A DNA stretch of 64,000 nt from assembly GCF_031157525.1 (NCBI RefSeq), contig NZ_JAVIXR010000001.1, forward strand, positions 248,001 through 312,000, in the 5' to 3' direction. The notes beneath the pieces are model-generated. The model ran no database searches. It was given only the letters and a program-made list of their open reading frames with translations, and had not been told where the DNA came from. This DNA comes from Marinobacter sediminicola (GTDB lineage: Bacteria > Pseudomonadota > Gammaproteobacteria > Pseudomonadales > Oleiphilaceae). Position 1 is the stretch's first letter. Every line of letters begins with the position of its first letter. The position numbers and the translations under genes were made by a program. Positions 1-10,210 of the stretch are shown here, in pieces.

Positions 1-26
1 GATCGCAGAGGCCAGTCTGGCTGCTC

Positions 27-1475
27 TTAGCTGATATCGGCGCCAACCCGCACAATCTTCATGGTGTTGGTTCCACCTTGGGCGTTCACATAGTCGCCCT
101 TGGTGATGACAACCAGATCACCCTCATTGACTACGCCCAGGGTAACCAGCTCAGACACAGCCTGTGCATTCGTGCGCTCGTTCGGGATTTTCGCAGAATC
201 AAACGGAACGGTTTGCACTCCCCGGTACATAGCCACCCGATGCTGCGTTGAATGATGCCGTGAATAGGCAAAAATCGGCAGGCTGGACTTTATACGAGAC
301 ATTAAGCGCGGAGTTGCGCCCGTTTCTGTCATGCAAATAATGGCAGTAACGCCGTTCAAGTGGTTTGCTGCATACATGGCCGATAAGGCAATGGCCTCGT
401 CAACAAACTCCATGCTTTCGTGAATCCGATGATTCGATTGGTGCATTGTCGGGTGTTTTTCTGCACCTATACAGATGCGCACCATTGCTTCTACAGCCTC
501 TACCGGGTAGTCACCTACTGCTGTTTCGGCAGATAGCATAACCGCGTCTGTGTAATCCATAACAGCGTTCGCTACATCAGACACTTCCGCGCGAGTCGGC
601 ATGGGGCTGGTGATCATGGATTCCATCATCTGAGTTGCTGTTATAACTGCGCGGTCAAGAACCCGGGCTCGGGCAATGATGAGCTTCTGAACGCCCACAA
701 GTTCCGCATCACCTATCTCAACCGCAAGATCGCCTCTGGCGACCATAACCACATCAGAGGCCTCAATAACTGCATCCAGAGCTGCAACATCATGGGCCAG
801 TTCAGCGCGTTCGATTTTGGCAACGAGCCCGGCATTAGAGCCTGCCTCTTTAAGGAGCTTGCGAGCGGTGTGCATGTCTTCTGCCGTTCGTACGAATGAC
901 ACTGCCACGTAGTCTGCACCAAGGCGCGCTGCGGTCACTATGTCTTGTTTGTCTTTCTCGGTCAGCGCATCGGCAGACAACCCGCCACCACGCTTGTTAA
1001 GGCCCTTGTTGTTGGAGAGCGGGCCGCCAATCAGTACTGTCGAGGTTATGCAGTGGTCTTCTACAGATTGCACTTCCATTTCGATGCGGCCGTCGTCGAG
1101 AACAAGAATATCGCCCGGCTTTACATCGTTAATAAGTTGCTCATAGTCGATACCAACACGCTCTTCGGTGCCGGCCTCTTTGTCCATCGAGGCATCCAGA
1201 ACAAACGTTTGACCTGCCTTCAGAATGACTTTGTTTTCTGTGAATCGGGCAATGCGGAGCTTTGGGCCTTGCAGGTCTGCTAGCAGGGCTACAAACCGGC
1301 CCTGTGATGCGGCTGCGTCCCGCACTCGACGGGCTCGCTCCATGTGCTCATCTGCGCTGCCATGGGAAAAGTTGAGCCGGGTAACATCGACTCCGGCACG
1401 GATGATGGCAGCCAGGGATTCCGGAGAGTCGGTGGCGGGGCCTAAGGTGGCGACAATCTTGGTACGCCTGAGCAT
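27..1475 (-). CDS. pyk: Pyruvate kinase
   Basis: Cytosolic pyruvate kinase, converting phosphoenolpyruvate and ADP to pyruvate and ATP at the end of glycolysis and the Entner-Doudoroff route. The N-terminus [15 protein letters not shown], the RLNFSHG motif, the KIERAE segment and the [12 protein letters not shown] active-site region are all present, and the C-terminal allosteric domain is complete. An in-frame upstream extension exists to 1514, but I chose the ATG at 1475 because it gives the usual family start [12 protein letters not shown]. The product is 482 aa, and the N-terminus resembles Pseudomonas PykA. It lies 66 bp downstream of gap on the same strand and is probably cotranscribed with it. 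Confidence 0.95.
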   Translation of the reverse strand: MLRRTKIVATLGPATDSPESLAAIIRAGVDVTRLNFSHGSADEHMERARRVRDAAASQGRFVALLADLQGPKLRIARFTENKVILKAGQTFVLDASMDKEAGTEERVGIDYEQLINDVKPGDILVLDDGRIEMEVQSVEDHCITSTVLIGGPLSNNKGLNKRGGGLSADALTEKDKQDIVTAARLGADYVAVSFVRTAEDMHTARKLLKEAGSNAGLVAKIERAELAHDVAALDAVIEASDVVMVARGDLAVEIGDAELVGVQKLIIARARVLDRAVITATQMMESMITSPMPTRAEVSDVANAVMDYTDAVMLSAETAVGDYPVEAVEAMVRICIGAEKHPTMHQSNHRIHESMEFVDEAIALSAMYAANHLNGVTAIICMTETGATPRLMSRIKSSLPIFAYSRHHSTQHRVAMYRGVQTVPFDSAKIPNERTNAQAVSELVTLGVVNEGDLVVITKGDYVNAQGGTNTMKIVRVGADIS

Positions 1476-1541
1476 ATATAGTGTCCCTTGGTTGTTCGGG
1501 TTAATGTTGTACAAGTGACTCTGGCTCCGGAGTGGCCGCCT

Positions 1542-2546
1542 TTATCGGCTGGCCTCCATCAGTGCGAGAGCGTTGTCCAGCATCCGGTTTGAGAATCCCC
1601 ACTCATTATCGTACCAAGCCATGACTTTTACATGACAGCCAAGCACGCGAGTGTGGTTAGCGTCGAAAATGCTGGATAGAGCATTATGGTTGAAATCGAT
1701 GCTGACCAGTTTCTCGATGTTGTAGCCTAGTACTGGATTGGAATCAGCAGCGGCTTTTACCGCAGCATTTACTTCTACAATGGAGGTTTCCCGGCTTGCG
1801 ATAAACCCGAAATCGACCAGCGACACGTTGATTGTTGGTACTCGCACTGCCAGGCCGTCAAGCTTTCCATCCAACTCGGGAATGATTTTCCCGATGGCTG
1901 CTGCGGCGCCGGTTTTGGTCGGGATCATCGACTGGGTTGCGGAGCGGGCGCGGTAGAGATCAGTATGGTACACATCGCTTAAATTCTGATCGTTCGTATA
2001 AGAATGTATGGTTGTCATTAGCCCGCTTTCGATACCTATCGCTTTATGTAGCGCATCGGCAACCGGTGCCAGGCAGTTGGTGGTGCAGGATGCACTGGAA
2101 ATAATAGTGTGCTGTGCCGTGAGTGTATTGTGGTTTACACCATAAACAATCATGGCATCGGCGTCCGGGCTTGGAGCCGAGATAATAACCTTGCGGGCGC
2201 CGGCTTTGATGTGGGCTTCTGCCTCATCACGCTTGGTGAATAATCCGGTGCACTCCAAAACAAGGTCAACATTCAGTTCGCCCCAGGGCAGATCTTCCGG
2301 GTTGCGAATGGCGGTGATAGCAATCCGGTCGCCATTTACGCTGATAGATTCGGCATCGTGGCTGACTTCTGCATTAAAACGCCCGTGAACACTGTCATAC
2401 TTGAGGAGGTGGGCATTGGTTTCTGCGTCGCCAAGGTCGTTGATTGCAACCACATGGAGTCGGTTGCGGTAGTCATTATCATAAAGTGCGCGGAGGATGT
2501 TGCGGCCAATCCGTCCAAAGCCATTAATTGCGATACGAATTGTCAT
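1542..2546 (-). CDS. gap: Type I glyceraldehyde-3-phosphate dehydrogenase
   Basis: NAD(P)-dependent GAPDH of 334 aa, interconverting glyceraldehyde-3-phosphate and 1,3-bisphosphoglycerate. The Rossmann start [10 protein letters not shown], the catalytic-cysteine motif [11 protein letters not shown] and the C-terminal [13 protein letters not shown] are intact. It is divergent from edd with about 180 bp between the starts. The same divergent gap/edd pair occurs in Pseudomonas, where both genes belong to the HexR-controlled hexose regulon. This supports a role in the Entner-Doudoroff route. Cofactor preference cannot be settled from the sequence by eye. Confidence 0.95.
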   Translation of the reverse strand: MTIRIAINGFGRIGRNILRALYDNDYRNRLHVVAINDLGDAETNAHLLKYDSVHGRFNAEVSHDAESISVNGDRIAITAIRNPEDLPWGELNVDLVLECTGLFTKRDEAEAHIKAGARKVIISAPSPDADAMIVYGVNHNTLTAQHTIISSASCTTNCLAPVADALHKAIGIESGLMTTIHSYTNDQNLSDVYHTDLYRARSATQSMIPTKTGAAAAIGKIIPELDGKLDGLAVRVPTINVSLVDFGFIASRETSIVEVNAAVKAAADSNPVLGYNIEKLVSIDFNHNALSSIFDANHTRVLGCHVKVMAWYDNEWGFSNRMLDNALALMEASR

Positions 2547-2602
2547 ATTCTGGATCCTGATCTAGATGTTTTGTTCGATTCTTGCTCGAACTTTGTTGTT
2601 AA

Positions 2603-2618
2603 TGTAGTAAATATAACA
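2603..2618. promoter_or_regulatory. Possible HexR-type operator in gap/edd intergenic region
   Basis: The 16-bp imperfect palindrome TGTAGTAAATATAACA lies between the divergent gap and edd genes. It resembles the TGTARTnnnAYTACA-type HexR motif of gammaproteobacteria, with mismatches in the right arm. A second AT-rich symmetry, AATTAC-N12-GTAATT, lies closer to edd at about 2675-2698. No hexR gene is in the window, so the assignment rests on motif resemblance and gene context only. Confidence 0.3.
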
Positions 2619-2725
2619 AAATAATGTTCGGTTATGAACGTCATAGTGATGATTGGCGGAAAAAGAAGGTAAAATTACGTACTATTAAGTGTAATTGCAT
2701 AACTGGCAGATATTGGAGCTTCAAA

Positions 2726-4546
2726 ATGCATCCGACGGTTCAAAAAGTTACCCAGCGAATTATCGACCGCAGCCGCGCCTCTCGAGAGGATTACCTTGGC
2801 CGGATGAATGAGCTTAAAGCACAATCGCCGCATCGGGGCGCGCTCTCCTGCAGTAATCTTGCCCATGGCTTTGCTGCTTGCGGCCAAAGCGATAAAGACA
2901 CGTTGAAGCTAATGAATAAAGCCAATGTGGCCGTGGTTTCCGCCTATAACGACATGCTTTCAGCGCATCAACCATACGCGGGCTTTCCTGATGTTATTCG
3001 TGAGGCGGCCCACGGCATGGGGTCGGTGGCCCAGTTTGCGGGTGGTACACCTGCCATGTGTGATGGTGTTACTCAGGGCCAGCCCGGTATGGAACTCAGC
3101 CTGTTCTCCAGGGACACTATCGCCATGAGCACGGCGGTAGCTCTGAGCCACAACATGTTCGATGCAACATTATTACTGGGTGTTTGCGACAAGATTGTTC
3201 CCGGGCTAATGATTGGAGCACTCAGTTTTGGGTACCTGCCGACCATCCTTGTTCCAGCTGGCCCTATGCCTTCTGGCCTTCCGAATAAAGAAAAACAGCG
3301 AATCCGTCAGCTATATGCCGAGGGTAAGATAGGCAAAGAGGAATTACTCGAGGCAGAGAGTAAGTCTTACCACAGTCCAGGCACCTGCACCTTTTATGGC
3401 ACGGCCAACAGCAACCAATTACTGGTTGAGGTTATGGGGCTGCATTTACCGGGGGCGGCTTTTATTCATCCGAACACACCACTGCGGGATCAGCTGACCC
3501 GTGCCGCAACCGAGCAAGTGATTCGTCTATCCAAGCCCCAGGGTGGAGAGCTTGGCTTGGGCGATATGGTTGATGAGAAAAGTATTGTGAATGCACTGGT
3601 TGCGCTACTGGTAACGGGAGGCTCCACCAACCATACGCTGCATTGGGTGGCGATTGCCCGCGCTGCCGGCATTATTATCGACTGGGATGATTACGCCGAC
3701 CTTTCCTCCGCAGTGCCATCCATGACCCGTATCTACCCTAATGGCGAAGAAGATGTGAATGCCTTCCACGAAGCCGGTGGAACACCATTCCTGATTCGGG
3801 AGCTGCTTGATAACGGGCTCTTGCATAACGACGTAGAGACGGTTGTAGGGCAAGGGCTGGAACGCTATACCCAAATGCCAGCACTGGAATCTGGCAAGTT
3901 GGTCTGGCAGCCATTTACTGGAAAAAGCCTGCGCCCAGACGTGCTAAGCACTGCATCTGAGCCTTTTGCGCCAGACGGTGGTCTCAAAGTGTTGCACGGC
4001 AACCTGGGGCGTGGCGTGATCAAGGTGTCTTCGGTTGCGTCAGAGCACCACAGAGTTGAAGCGCCTGCTGTGGTTTTCAATGACCAGAGTGAATTGAAAG
4101 CGGCCTTTGATGCGGGCGAGCTGGATAGAGATTGCATAGTGATCGTGCGTTTTCAGGGCCCTAGATCCAATGGTATGCCTGAGTTGCACAAACTGACGCC
4201 GTATCTCGGAGTGTTGCAGGATAAAGGGTACAAGGTTGCCCTTGTTACGGATGGCCGAATGTCTGGCGCCTCGGGCAAGGTTCCTGCAGCAATTCACGTG
4301 TACCCGGAAGCACTCGAAGGTGGGGCGCTTGCCCGGGTTAAAGAGGGTGACGCAATATGCCTGGATGCCGATAAGGGCACCCTGGACATCCTTGTGGACG
4401 AGACGGAGTTCGCAAGCCGGGAACCCGCTAAGCCAGACTTATCGGGATATCAAAAAGGCTTTGGTCGAGAGTTGTTTGGCTGGATGCGGCGTGCGGTCAG
4501 CACGCCGGAAGAAGGTGCCAGTGTGTTCGGAGATCAGCTGCCATAA
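2726..4546 (+). CDS. edd: Phosphogluconate dehydratase (Entner-Doudoroff)
   Basis: Edd dehydrates 6-phosphogluconate to 2-keto-3-deoxy-6-phosphogluconate using an Fe-S cluster. It belongs to the IlvD/Edd family. The product from the ATG at 2726 is 606 aa, the usual length, starting [16 protein letters not shown] behind a GGAG ribosome site; an upstream in-frame extension to 2624 is unlikely to be used. Recognisable segments include [55 protein letters not shown] and [16 protein letters not shown]. The eda and zwf partners are not in this window. Confidence 0.95.
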   Translation: MHPTVQKVTQRIIDRSRASREDYLGRMNELKAQSPHRGALSCSNLAHGFAACGQSDKDTLKLMNKANVAVVSAYNDMLSAHQPYAGFPDVIREAAHGMGSVAQFAGGTPAMCDGVTQGQPGMELSLFSRDTIAMSTAVALSHNMFDATLLLGVCDKIVPGLMIGALSFGYLPTILVPAGPMPSGLPNKEKQRIRQLYAEGKIGKEELLEAESKSYHSPGTCTFYGTANSNQLLVEVMGLHLPGAAFIHPNTPLRDQLTRAATEQVIRLSKPQGGELGLGDMVDEKSIVNALVALLVTGGSTNHTLHWVAIARAAGIIIDWDDYADLSSAVPSMTRIYPNGEEDVNAFHEAGGTPFLIRELLDNGLLHNDVETVVGQGLERYTQMPALESGKLVWQPFTGKSLRPDVLSTASEPFAPDGGLKVLHGNLGRGVIKVSSVASEHHRVEAPAVVFNDQSELKAAFDAGELDRDCIVIVRFQGPRSNGMPELHKLTPYLGVLQDKGYKVALVTDGRMSGASGKVPAAIHVYPEALEGGALARVKEGDAICLDADKGTLDILVDETEFASREPAKPDLSGYQKGFGRELFGWMRRAVSTPEEGASVFGDQLP

Positions 4547-4574
4547 CGGTCTAGGCAGGCTGATCCCCGATAGC

Positions 4575-5318
4575 TCACAGGTAGTGAATCAAGGTGTCTT
4601 GATCAAACCTGTACTGTTGGTTGTAGACGCCGTTCTCAGCTCGGCGGCCTGCGGCCAACACCATGGTGACCAGCCCTTTGCGGGGCAGTTTTAGCAGTTT
4701 GCGTACACGGCACTCATCAAAACCTTCCATGGGGCAAGAGTCGTAACCGTGTGCACGAAGTGCGAGCATCAGGTTTTGGGCAGCCAAGGCTGTGGATTTG
4801 GTTGCCCATACTTTCATTTCGTTCACTGAGTAGGGGCCACGGGGGACAGGGCGGGTCAGCCCTACAGCCAGTCCCAAGGACTTCTTGGCCACTCCCAAAA
4901 CACCAAATGGCCCTTGGTTGTAGTGAATAGGTGCGATTTTTTTGTAGTACTTCTCAACAATGCCAGGCAGCTTTTCATCCTTTGGCCATTCTTCCAGCGC
5001 AAGGCGAGCGTGTTTCCTCCAGGTGTCTGGGCGCGCAACAATTGCAATCAATATGGGCGCAGTGGTCGCTGCGTTTTGCCCCAGGCAGGCTTCGGCAAGC
5101 TTGTTTCGTAACTCAGGTGTTCTAACAACAAAAAACTCCCAAGGCTGAAGATTGCTGGAGTTTGGTGCCAGTGTGGCCAGTTCCAGACAGTCCTCGAGTA
5201 CCGCATCGGGGATGGGCTCATCTGTGAAGCGCCGGATAGAGCGGCGGCTACGAACGACCTTGCGAAACTCCTCAATATCAATGTCTGGTAGGGGTAGGGG
5301 GCCTGCTTTTGCGTTCAT
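4575..5318 (-). CDS. Nitroreductase family protein
   Basis: FMN-dependent nitroreductase-superfamily oxidoreductase of 247 aa. The family start RSRRSIRRFTDEPIP, the segment LAPNSSNLQPWEFFVV and the late motif AHGYDSCPMEGFDE are typical. An insert of about 60 residues (near 85-145, rich in Lys, Trp and Pro) separates the two halves and is longer than in the smallest family members. It is convergent with edd, 28 bp apart, with no strong terminator visible between them. The natural substrate cannot be predicted. Confidence 0.85.
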   Translation of the reverse strand: MNAKAGPLPLPDIDIEEFRKVVRSRRSIRRFTDEPIPDAVLEDCLELATLAPNSSNLQPWEFFVVRTPELRNKLAEACLGQNAATTAPILIAIVARPDTWRKHARLALEEWPKDEKLPGIVEKYYKKIAPIHYNQGPFGVLGVAKKSLGLAVGLTRPVPRGPYSVNEMKVWATKSTALAAQNLMLALRAHGYDSCPMEGFDECRVRKLLKLPRKGLVTMVLAAGRRAENGVYNQQYRFDQDTLIHYL

Positions 5319-5435
5319 TATGAATACCTGATGGTGTTGCGGCGAGCGATTCAGGGCTACTTGCCGCCTTGGATTTTGAGCTCTATGGTTACGGGAAATT
5401 GATTCTTATGCAATCGCCGGGATGATTTGGAGTCT

Positions 5436-6029
5436 ATGACGGATAAACTTGCCCACCTGTCTTTTGATGAGCTGGTACAGCAGGTACGCGCCTGCACTCT
5501 GTGCGCGGACTTCTTGCCACTGGGGCCGCGGCCGGTTGTGCAGCTGTCTCCGGAGTCCAGAATTCTTGTTGTGGGGCAAGCACCCGGAACGCGGGTTCAC
5601 GAAACAGGCGTGCCGTTCAACGATCCAAGCGGTGACCGGTTGCGGCAGTGGATGGGGATTACGCGGGAAGATTTTTACGATGACCGAAAGCTGGCCATTT
5701 TGCCCATGGGGTTCTGTTACCCTGGAACCGGGAAATCCGGTGATCTGCCGCCAAGGCCGGAATGCGCGCCAGCATGGCGTAGTGCATTGCTTGAGCGCTT
5801 GCCCAATATCGCGCTGACTCTGGTGATAGGGCAGTACGCCCATGCCTGGCATTTACCCGGTGCAAAGAAATCTGTTACGGAAAACGTCCGGAACTGGCGA
5901 GATTTCTGGCCAGAAAAGCTGCCAATGCCCCATCCAAGCCCGCGCAATAACCTCTGGTTGCGCCGGAATCCCTGGTATGAATCCGAGGTGATTCCGGAGC
6001 TTCAAGAGCGGATAGCCAAACTGCTATAA
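5436..6029 (+). CDS. Uracil-DNA glycosylase family protein
   Basis: A 197-aa protein of the UDG superfamily. An N-terminal CTLCADF segment is followed by the uracil-pocket motif GQAPG, then GFCYPGTGKSGDLPPRPEC in the middle, and the C-terminal HPSPRN motif corresponding to the DNA-intercalation loop of family 4/5-like enzymes. The ATG at 5436 follows a GGAG box with good spacing; a TTG nine bases earlier is also in frame. Its last six bases overlap the end of convergent glpD. Activity on uracil-DNA is inferred from the fold; some members of this subgroup have no shown activity. Confidence 0.8.
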   Translation: MTDKLAHLSFDELVQQVRACTLCADFLPLGPRPVVQLSPESRILVVGQAPGTRVHETGVPFNDPSGDRLRQWMGITREDFYDDRKLAILPMGFCYPGTGKSGDLPPRPECAPAWRSALLERLPNIALTLVIGQYAHAWHLPGAKKSVTENVRNWRDFWPEKLPMPHPSPRNNLWLRRNPWYESEVIPELQERIAKLL

Positions 6030-7514
6030 GTTTTTCTCAAGGTAGGCATCAAGTGCTTCAACATCACTGGTTGACGCATAGAGCCCCTGTTTGGTTCTGC
6101 GCCACAGGATGTCCTCTGAAGTCATTGCCCACTCGTGTTTCACAAGGTGCTGAACCTCTTTCTCATACAGGTTGCCGGTAAAGAGTTGGCCTAGCTCCTC
6201 CACAGAGGTACAACCCTGCAGGAGTTCGCGGGAGGCTGTGCCGTAAGTTCTCACATAACGGCTAATAATGTCGTCAGCTAACCAAGGGTAATCCTGCTTG
6301 AGTTCGGCTGAAAGGCTATCCTTGGTAGCAAAGTCACCGCCAGGCAAAACTGCGGTTTTCGTCCAGCGGCCACTGGCTTCGGGGAAAAAGTGGCAAAGCT
6401 TGTTGGTTGCGACCTCAGCCAGCTTTCTGTAGGTGGTTATTTTGCCACCGAAAACTGAAATCAAAGGCGCCTTGCCTTTTGCCTGATCAATCTCAAAGGA
6501 GTAGTCGCGGGAGGCTTTTTGGGCGTTTTCCTCTTCACCGTCCATTAGCGGCCTGACACCGGAGTAGGACCACACCACATCTGAGGGTTTCAGCTGCCTG
6601 ACAAAGTGCGCATTCACAATCTTCAGCAGGTAGTCTGTCTCTTCCGGAGAGATTTTGGCATCCTTGGGGTCGCCCTCGTACTCAACATCAGTAGTGCCCA
6701 CCAGAGAGAATTGATCCTCATAGGGGATCACAAACACGATGCGCTCGTCTTCATTCTGGAGAATGTAGGCTTCCTCATCCTGGTTGATCTTGGGCACAAC
6801 AATATGGCTGCCTTTAACCATTCGAATCGTTTTGGGGGCTGGCATGGAGAGCGTTTCTCCAAACAGCTTGCTTACCCAGGGGCCAGAGGCGTTAACAATA
6901 ACCTTGGCTGAAACGGTTTTCTCTTCTTTGCTGACCATATTGCGGAGGGTAACAGTCCAGTTCTTGTCTCCACGCACCGCATTCACGCACTTGGTTCGGG
7001 TGAGTATGGTTGCACCAGATTCCTGTGCCTTTTTCGCAGTGAGAATGACCAGCCTTGCGTCATCAACCCAACCGTCGGAGTACTCAAACCCTTTGGTGAT
7101 GTCCGGCTTCAATGGCCCTGACTTATCGAAGCGGATTGAGCGCGACCCCGGGAGCATTTCACGTTTCGCCAAGTGGTCATAAAGGAACAAGCCTGTGCGT
7201 ATCATCCAGGCTGGTCTCAAGTGAGGGCGATGGGGAAGTCGAAAGCGCAATGGCCGCATGATATGAGGCGAGTTCTTGAGTAGAGACTCGCGCTCAGCCA
7301 AGGCTTTTTGCACAAGCCGGAACTCATAGTGCTCAAGATAGCGAAGCCCGCCGTGAATGAGCTTGCTGCTGTTCGAGGAGGTTGCAGATGCCAGGTCATT
7401 CATTTCACAGAGCAGCACCTTGAGGTTGCGGCCAGCCGCATCCATCGCTATTCCTGTGCCGTTGACACCGCCGCCAACCACGACAACATCGTACTGTTCA
7501 TGCCCCATAGTCAT
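6024..7514 (-). CDS. glpD: Aerobic glycerol-3-phosphate dehydrogenase
   Basis: FAD-dependent, membrane-associated enzyme oxidising glycerol-3-phosphate to dihydroxyacetone phosphate and passing electrons to quinone. The product is 496 aa. The dinucleotide-binding start VVVVGGGVNGTGIAMDAAGR, the SSKLIHGGLRYLEHYEF segment, SGVRPLMDG and GGKITTYRKLAE are typical of GlpD. It follows glpR on the same strand after a 191-bp gap, so it may have its own promoter. The 3' end overlaps the convergent UDG-family gene by 6 bp. It is part of the glpD-glpR-glpK set that feeds glycerol into lower glycolysis. Confidence 0.96.
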   Translation of the reverse strand: MTMGHEQYDVVVVGGGVNGTGIAMDAAGRNLKVLLCEMNDLASATSSNSSKLIHGGLRYLEHYEFRLVQKALAERESLLKNSPHIMRPLRFRLPHRPHLRPAWMIRTGLFLYDHLAKREMLPGSRSIRFDKSGPLKPDITKGFEYSDGWVDDARLVILTAKKAQESGATILTRTKCVNAVRGDKNWTVTLRNMVSKEEKTVSAKVIVNASGPWVSKLFGETLSMPAPKTIRMVKGSHIVVPKINQDEEAYILQNEDERIVFVIPYEDQFSLVGTTDVEYEGDPKDAKISPEETDYLLKIVNAHFVRQLKPSDVVWSYSGVRPLMDGEEENAQKASRDYSFEIDQAKGKAPLISVFGGKITTYRKLAEVATNKLCHFFPEASGRWTKTAVLPGGDFATKDSLSAELKQDYPWLADDIISRYVRTYGTASRELLQGCTSVEELGQLFTGNLYEKEVQHLVKHEWAMTSEDILWRRTKQGLYASTSDVEALDAYLEKNL

Positions 7515-7601
7515 TACTACTCATCTCCTGATGCTGTGGGAAAAGACGCCATTTTGATGTGCTGAAAGCGAACTTTTCTGAAGCCAAATAGATTATTTGA
7601 A

Positions 7602-7637
7602 TAGTATGCGAAAGACTTTGGTTTTCGTAAAGGAAAA
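7602..7637. promoter_or_regulatory. Candidate GlpR operator upstream of glpD
   Basis: The glpR-glpD gap contains two overlapping AT-rich symmetries: TTTTC-N6-GAAAA at 7622-7637 and a CGAAA/TTTCG pair just before and overlapping it. They lie 90-125 bp upstream of glpD, a plausible place for autoregulated GlpR binding. The match to known GlpR operators is only approximate. Confidence 0.3.
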
Positions 7638-7705
7638 TAGGGAAAATAAACGAAGATTTAGATGCGTGCTAAAGTTGGGCTGGTAGCTGAATGCCTGGGG
7701 GCTTC

Positions 7706-8464
7706 TCAAACAATGTGGAGTTTGATGCTGTGCTCTTTCAGAATCCGGGAGATTTCGACAGGTGGCTTTTGGTCGGTAAATACATGATCTGCCTGCGATA
7801 TGTTGCCCAGCCTGACCATTGCATTTCGACCGAACTTGGAATGGTCAGCGGCGAGTAATACCTGATTGGAATTCGCGATAATAGCCTGGGCCACGCGAAC
7901 TTCGCGGTAGTCAAAATCAAGCAGGGAGCCATCGTTGTGGATACCGCTGATTCCGATGATGCCGAAGTCCATTTTGAATTGATTGATAAAGTCGCGGGTT
8001 GCCTCGCCAACAATGCCGCCATCACGACTTCTGACCTCGCCGCCGGCAATGATCACATGAAAATCCTCCTTGGCAGAAAGGATGGAGGCAACGTGCAGGT
8101 TGTTGGTCACAACCTGCAAGTTATTTTTCTGGAGCAGGGCTTTGGCGATGGTTTCGGTGGTGGTGCCAATATTAATGAACATTGAAGAGTTATCAGGAAT
8201 CATTGCAACCATGGCTTCGGCAATGCGTTCCTTTGCTTCCAGATCCATTATCTTTCGATCATGGTAGGAGGTATTCATGGTGCTGGAGTCAATCCCGGCC
8301 CCGCCGTGATGTCGGCGTAACTTGTTCTCTTTGGCGAGTTCGTTCAGATCCCGGCGGATTGTTTGTGGGGTTACCTTGAATTGGTCTACCAGCTGCTCGG
8401 TGGTTACAAAGCCGTTCTGTTGGATCAGTTCTATAATCTGATCCTGTCGCCGCCGCTGTGCCAT
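7706..8464 (-). CDS. glpR: DeoR-family glycerol-3-phosphate regulon repressor
   Basis: A 252-aa DeoR-family repressor. The N-terminal helix-turn-helix is clear (residues about 5-55, with VTPQTIRRDLNELAKENKLRRHHGGA), followed by the sugar-phosphate isomerase-like effector domain with FINIGTTTE, NNLHVA and AADHSKFGR. It starts at the ATG at 8464 behind a GGAGG site. It lies between glpD and divergent glpK, as expected for the local repressor that is relieved by glycerol-3-phosphate. The effector is inferred from context. Confidence 0.93.
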   Translation of the reverse strand: MAQRRRQDQIIELIQQNGFVTTEQLVDQFKVTPQTIRRDLNELAKENKLRRHHGGAGIDSSTMNTSYHDRKIMDLEAKERIAEAMVAMIPDNSSMFINIGTTTETIAKALLQKNNLQVVTNNLHVASILSAKEDFHVIIAGGEVRSRDGGIVGEATRDFINQFKMDFGIIGISGIHNDGSLLDFDYREVRVAQAIIANSNQVLLAADHSKFGRNAMVRLGNISQADHVFTDQKPPVEISRILKEHSIKLHIV

Positions 8465-8674
8465 TCAAAAAGCCTCCACCCTGTGGTTGTTCTTATGCGA
8501 AATAATGAGCAATTATAAACTCAGGTAGAGTAAAGTTTAGTCTTTTTGAGCGTTTTATACAGCATTTAGAGCCACTTATCTGTTCGTCAGCAGATGATGT
8601 TTGCGAAATCTCTTGGCAATCATATTCAAAAAAGTAAACATACGAACAAATAAGAAAGCGAGGACGAAATAGCG

Positions 8675-10147
8675 ATGAGCCAGTACCTGCTATCCATTGA
8701 TCAGGGCACAACCAGTTCCCGAGCCATACTGTTTGATTTGAAAGGCAACATTCACGCCGTACGCCAGCAGGAATTTACTCAGCTTTTTCCAGATAGCGGG
8801 TGGGTTGAGCACGATCCAGAGGATATCTGGTCAACCGTCACCAAGACTTGTAATGAGGTCATGGCGGAGGAGTGCGGAGTAGATGATGAGGTTGTTGCAG
8901 TAGGCATCACCAATCAGCGGGAAACCACCATCGTTTGGGACAGGAATACAGGTAAACCGGTTTACAACGCGATTGTGTGGCAGGACCGTCGAACAGCTTC
9001 CTATTGTAAGTCCCTTAAGAGCGCGAGCCGTGAACCTGCAGTTCACAGCAAAACCGGTCTGTTAATTGATCCCTATTTTTCTGCCACCAAAATTCGCTGG
9101 ATTCTTGATAATGTTCCTGGTGCCCGTGAGCGTGCAGAGCGGGGAGAGCTCGCCTTTGGAACGGTTGATACGTTTTTGCTCTGGCGTCTGACTGGTGGCC
9201 GCGTGCACAAAACTGACGCCACTAACGCAAGCCGAACCTTACTGTTCAACATCCACACCCAGCAGTGGGACCCGGATCTGCTTGAGCTGTTCAACATTCC
9301 TGAATCCCTGTTGCCCGAGGTGCTGGATTCCGCTGACGATTTTGGTGAGATCACTAAGTGTGAAGCCCTCAATGGGGTGTCGGTGCTTGGTGTGGCGGGT
9401 GATCAGCAAGCAGCCCTGTTCGGCCAGACCTGCTTCGATGTAGGAATGGCCAAAAGCACCTACGGCACTGGCTGCTTTCTCATGCTCAACACGGGCGAGA
9501 AGGCTTTGAAATCAGAGCACAGGCTGTTAACAACAGTGGCCTACCGCTTGAATGGCAAGCCTACCTACGCCATGGAAGGCAGTATTTTTGTGGCGGGCGC
9601 GGCGATTCAATGGTTGCGCGATGGTCTGCAGTTAATTGAGAACGCCTGCGACACAGAGCCATTGGCAAAGGATACTCCGCTAGATCACGGTGTGTATCTT
9701 GTGCCTGCATTTACCGGGTTGGGTGCGCCTTACTGGGATCCCAACGCGCGGGGAGCGATTTTTGGTTTGACCAGAGATACGGGCATAAAAGAAATCGTAA
9801 CTGCGGGGCTGCAGTCGGTGTGTTATCAAACCAAAGATTTGCAGAAAGCCATGGAAAAAGACGGTATGCGACCGATCACTCTGCGGGTTGATGGCGGTAT
9901 GGTGGCGAATAATTGGGTGCTTCAGTTCCTTGCAGACATTCTGGGCGCGAGAGTAGACAGGCCATCCGTTATTGAAACAACCGCTTTGGGTGTGGCGTAT
10001 TTGGCGGGGCTCAAAGCAGGGGTTTATGAGTCACTCGACGAGCTCTCGGAATTGTGGCGGTGTGACCGTAGCTTTGAGCCCATCATGACGAAACAAAAGC
10101 GCGATGAGCTGTATGAGGGATGGATTCATGCCGTTCAGAAGCTCTGA
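8675..10147 (+). CDS. glpK: Glycerol kinase
   Basis: FGGY-family kinase of 490 aa, phosphorylating glycerol to glycerol-3-phosphate in the cytosol. The start [17 protein letters not shown], the substrate-loop segment [20 protein letters not shown], the [14 protein letters not shown] region and the [20 protein letters not shown] nucleotide-binding region are intact. It is divergent from glpR across 210 bp, where the shared regulatory region should lie. A strong hairpin directly downstream ends the transcript. No glpF facilitator gene adjoins it, unlike the common glpFK order; uptake is apparently handled by the ABC importer 2.3 kb downstream. Confidence 0.96.
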   Translation: MSQYLLSIDQGTTSSRAILFDLKGNIHAVRQQEFTQLFPDSGWVEHDPEDIWSTVTKTCNEVMAEECGVDDEVVAVGITNQRETTIVWDRNTGKPVYNAIVWQDRRTASYCKSLKSASREPAVHSKTGLLIDPYFSATKIRWILDNVPGARERAERGELAFGTVDTFLLWRLTGGRVHKTDATNASRTLLFNIHTQQWDPDLLELFNIPESLLPEVLDSADDFGEITKCEALNGVSVLGVAGDQQAALFGQTCFDVGMAKSTYGTGCFLMLNTGEKALKSEHRLLTTVAYRLNGKPTYAMEGSIFVAGAAIQWLRDGLQLIENACDTEPLAKDTPLDHGVYLVPAFTGLGAPYWDPNARGAIFGLTRDTGIKEIVTAGLQSVCYQTKDLQKAMEKDGMRPITLRVDGGMVANNWVLQFLADILGARVDRPSVIETTALGVAYLAGLKAGVYESLDELSELWRCDRSFEPIMTKQKRDELYEGWIHAVQKL

Positions 10148-10176
10148 TCAGCCCCGTTGAGATCAGTAGGCATAGC

Positions 10177-10210
10177 CGGGAGTTGGGGGTTAGCGAACCC
10201 CCAACTCCCG
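10177..10210. terminator. Strong bidirectional hairpin between glpK and the activator gene
   Basis: A perfect 15-bp stem (10177-10191 with 10196-10210) closed by the 4-base loop AGCG. It should terminate glpK transcription and, read in reverse, the convergent activator gene. The right arm and loop lie inside the activator coding region and encode its last residues before the stop. No long T-tract follows on either side. Confidence 0.75.
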
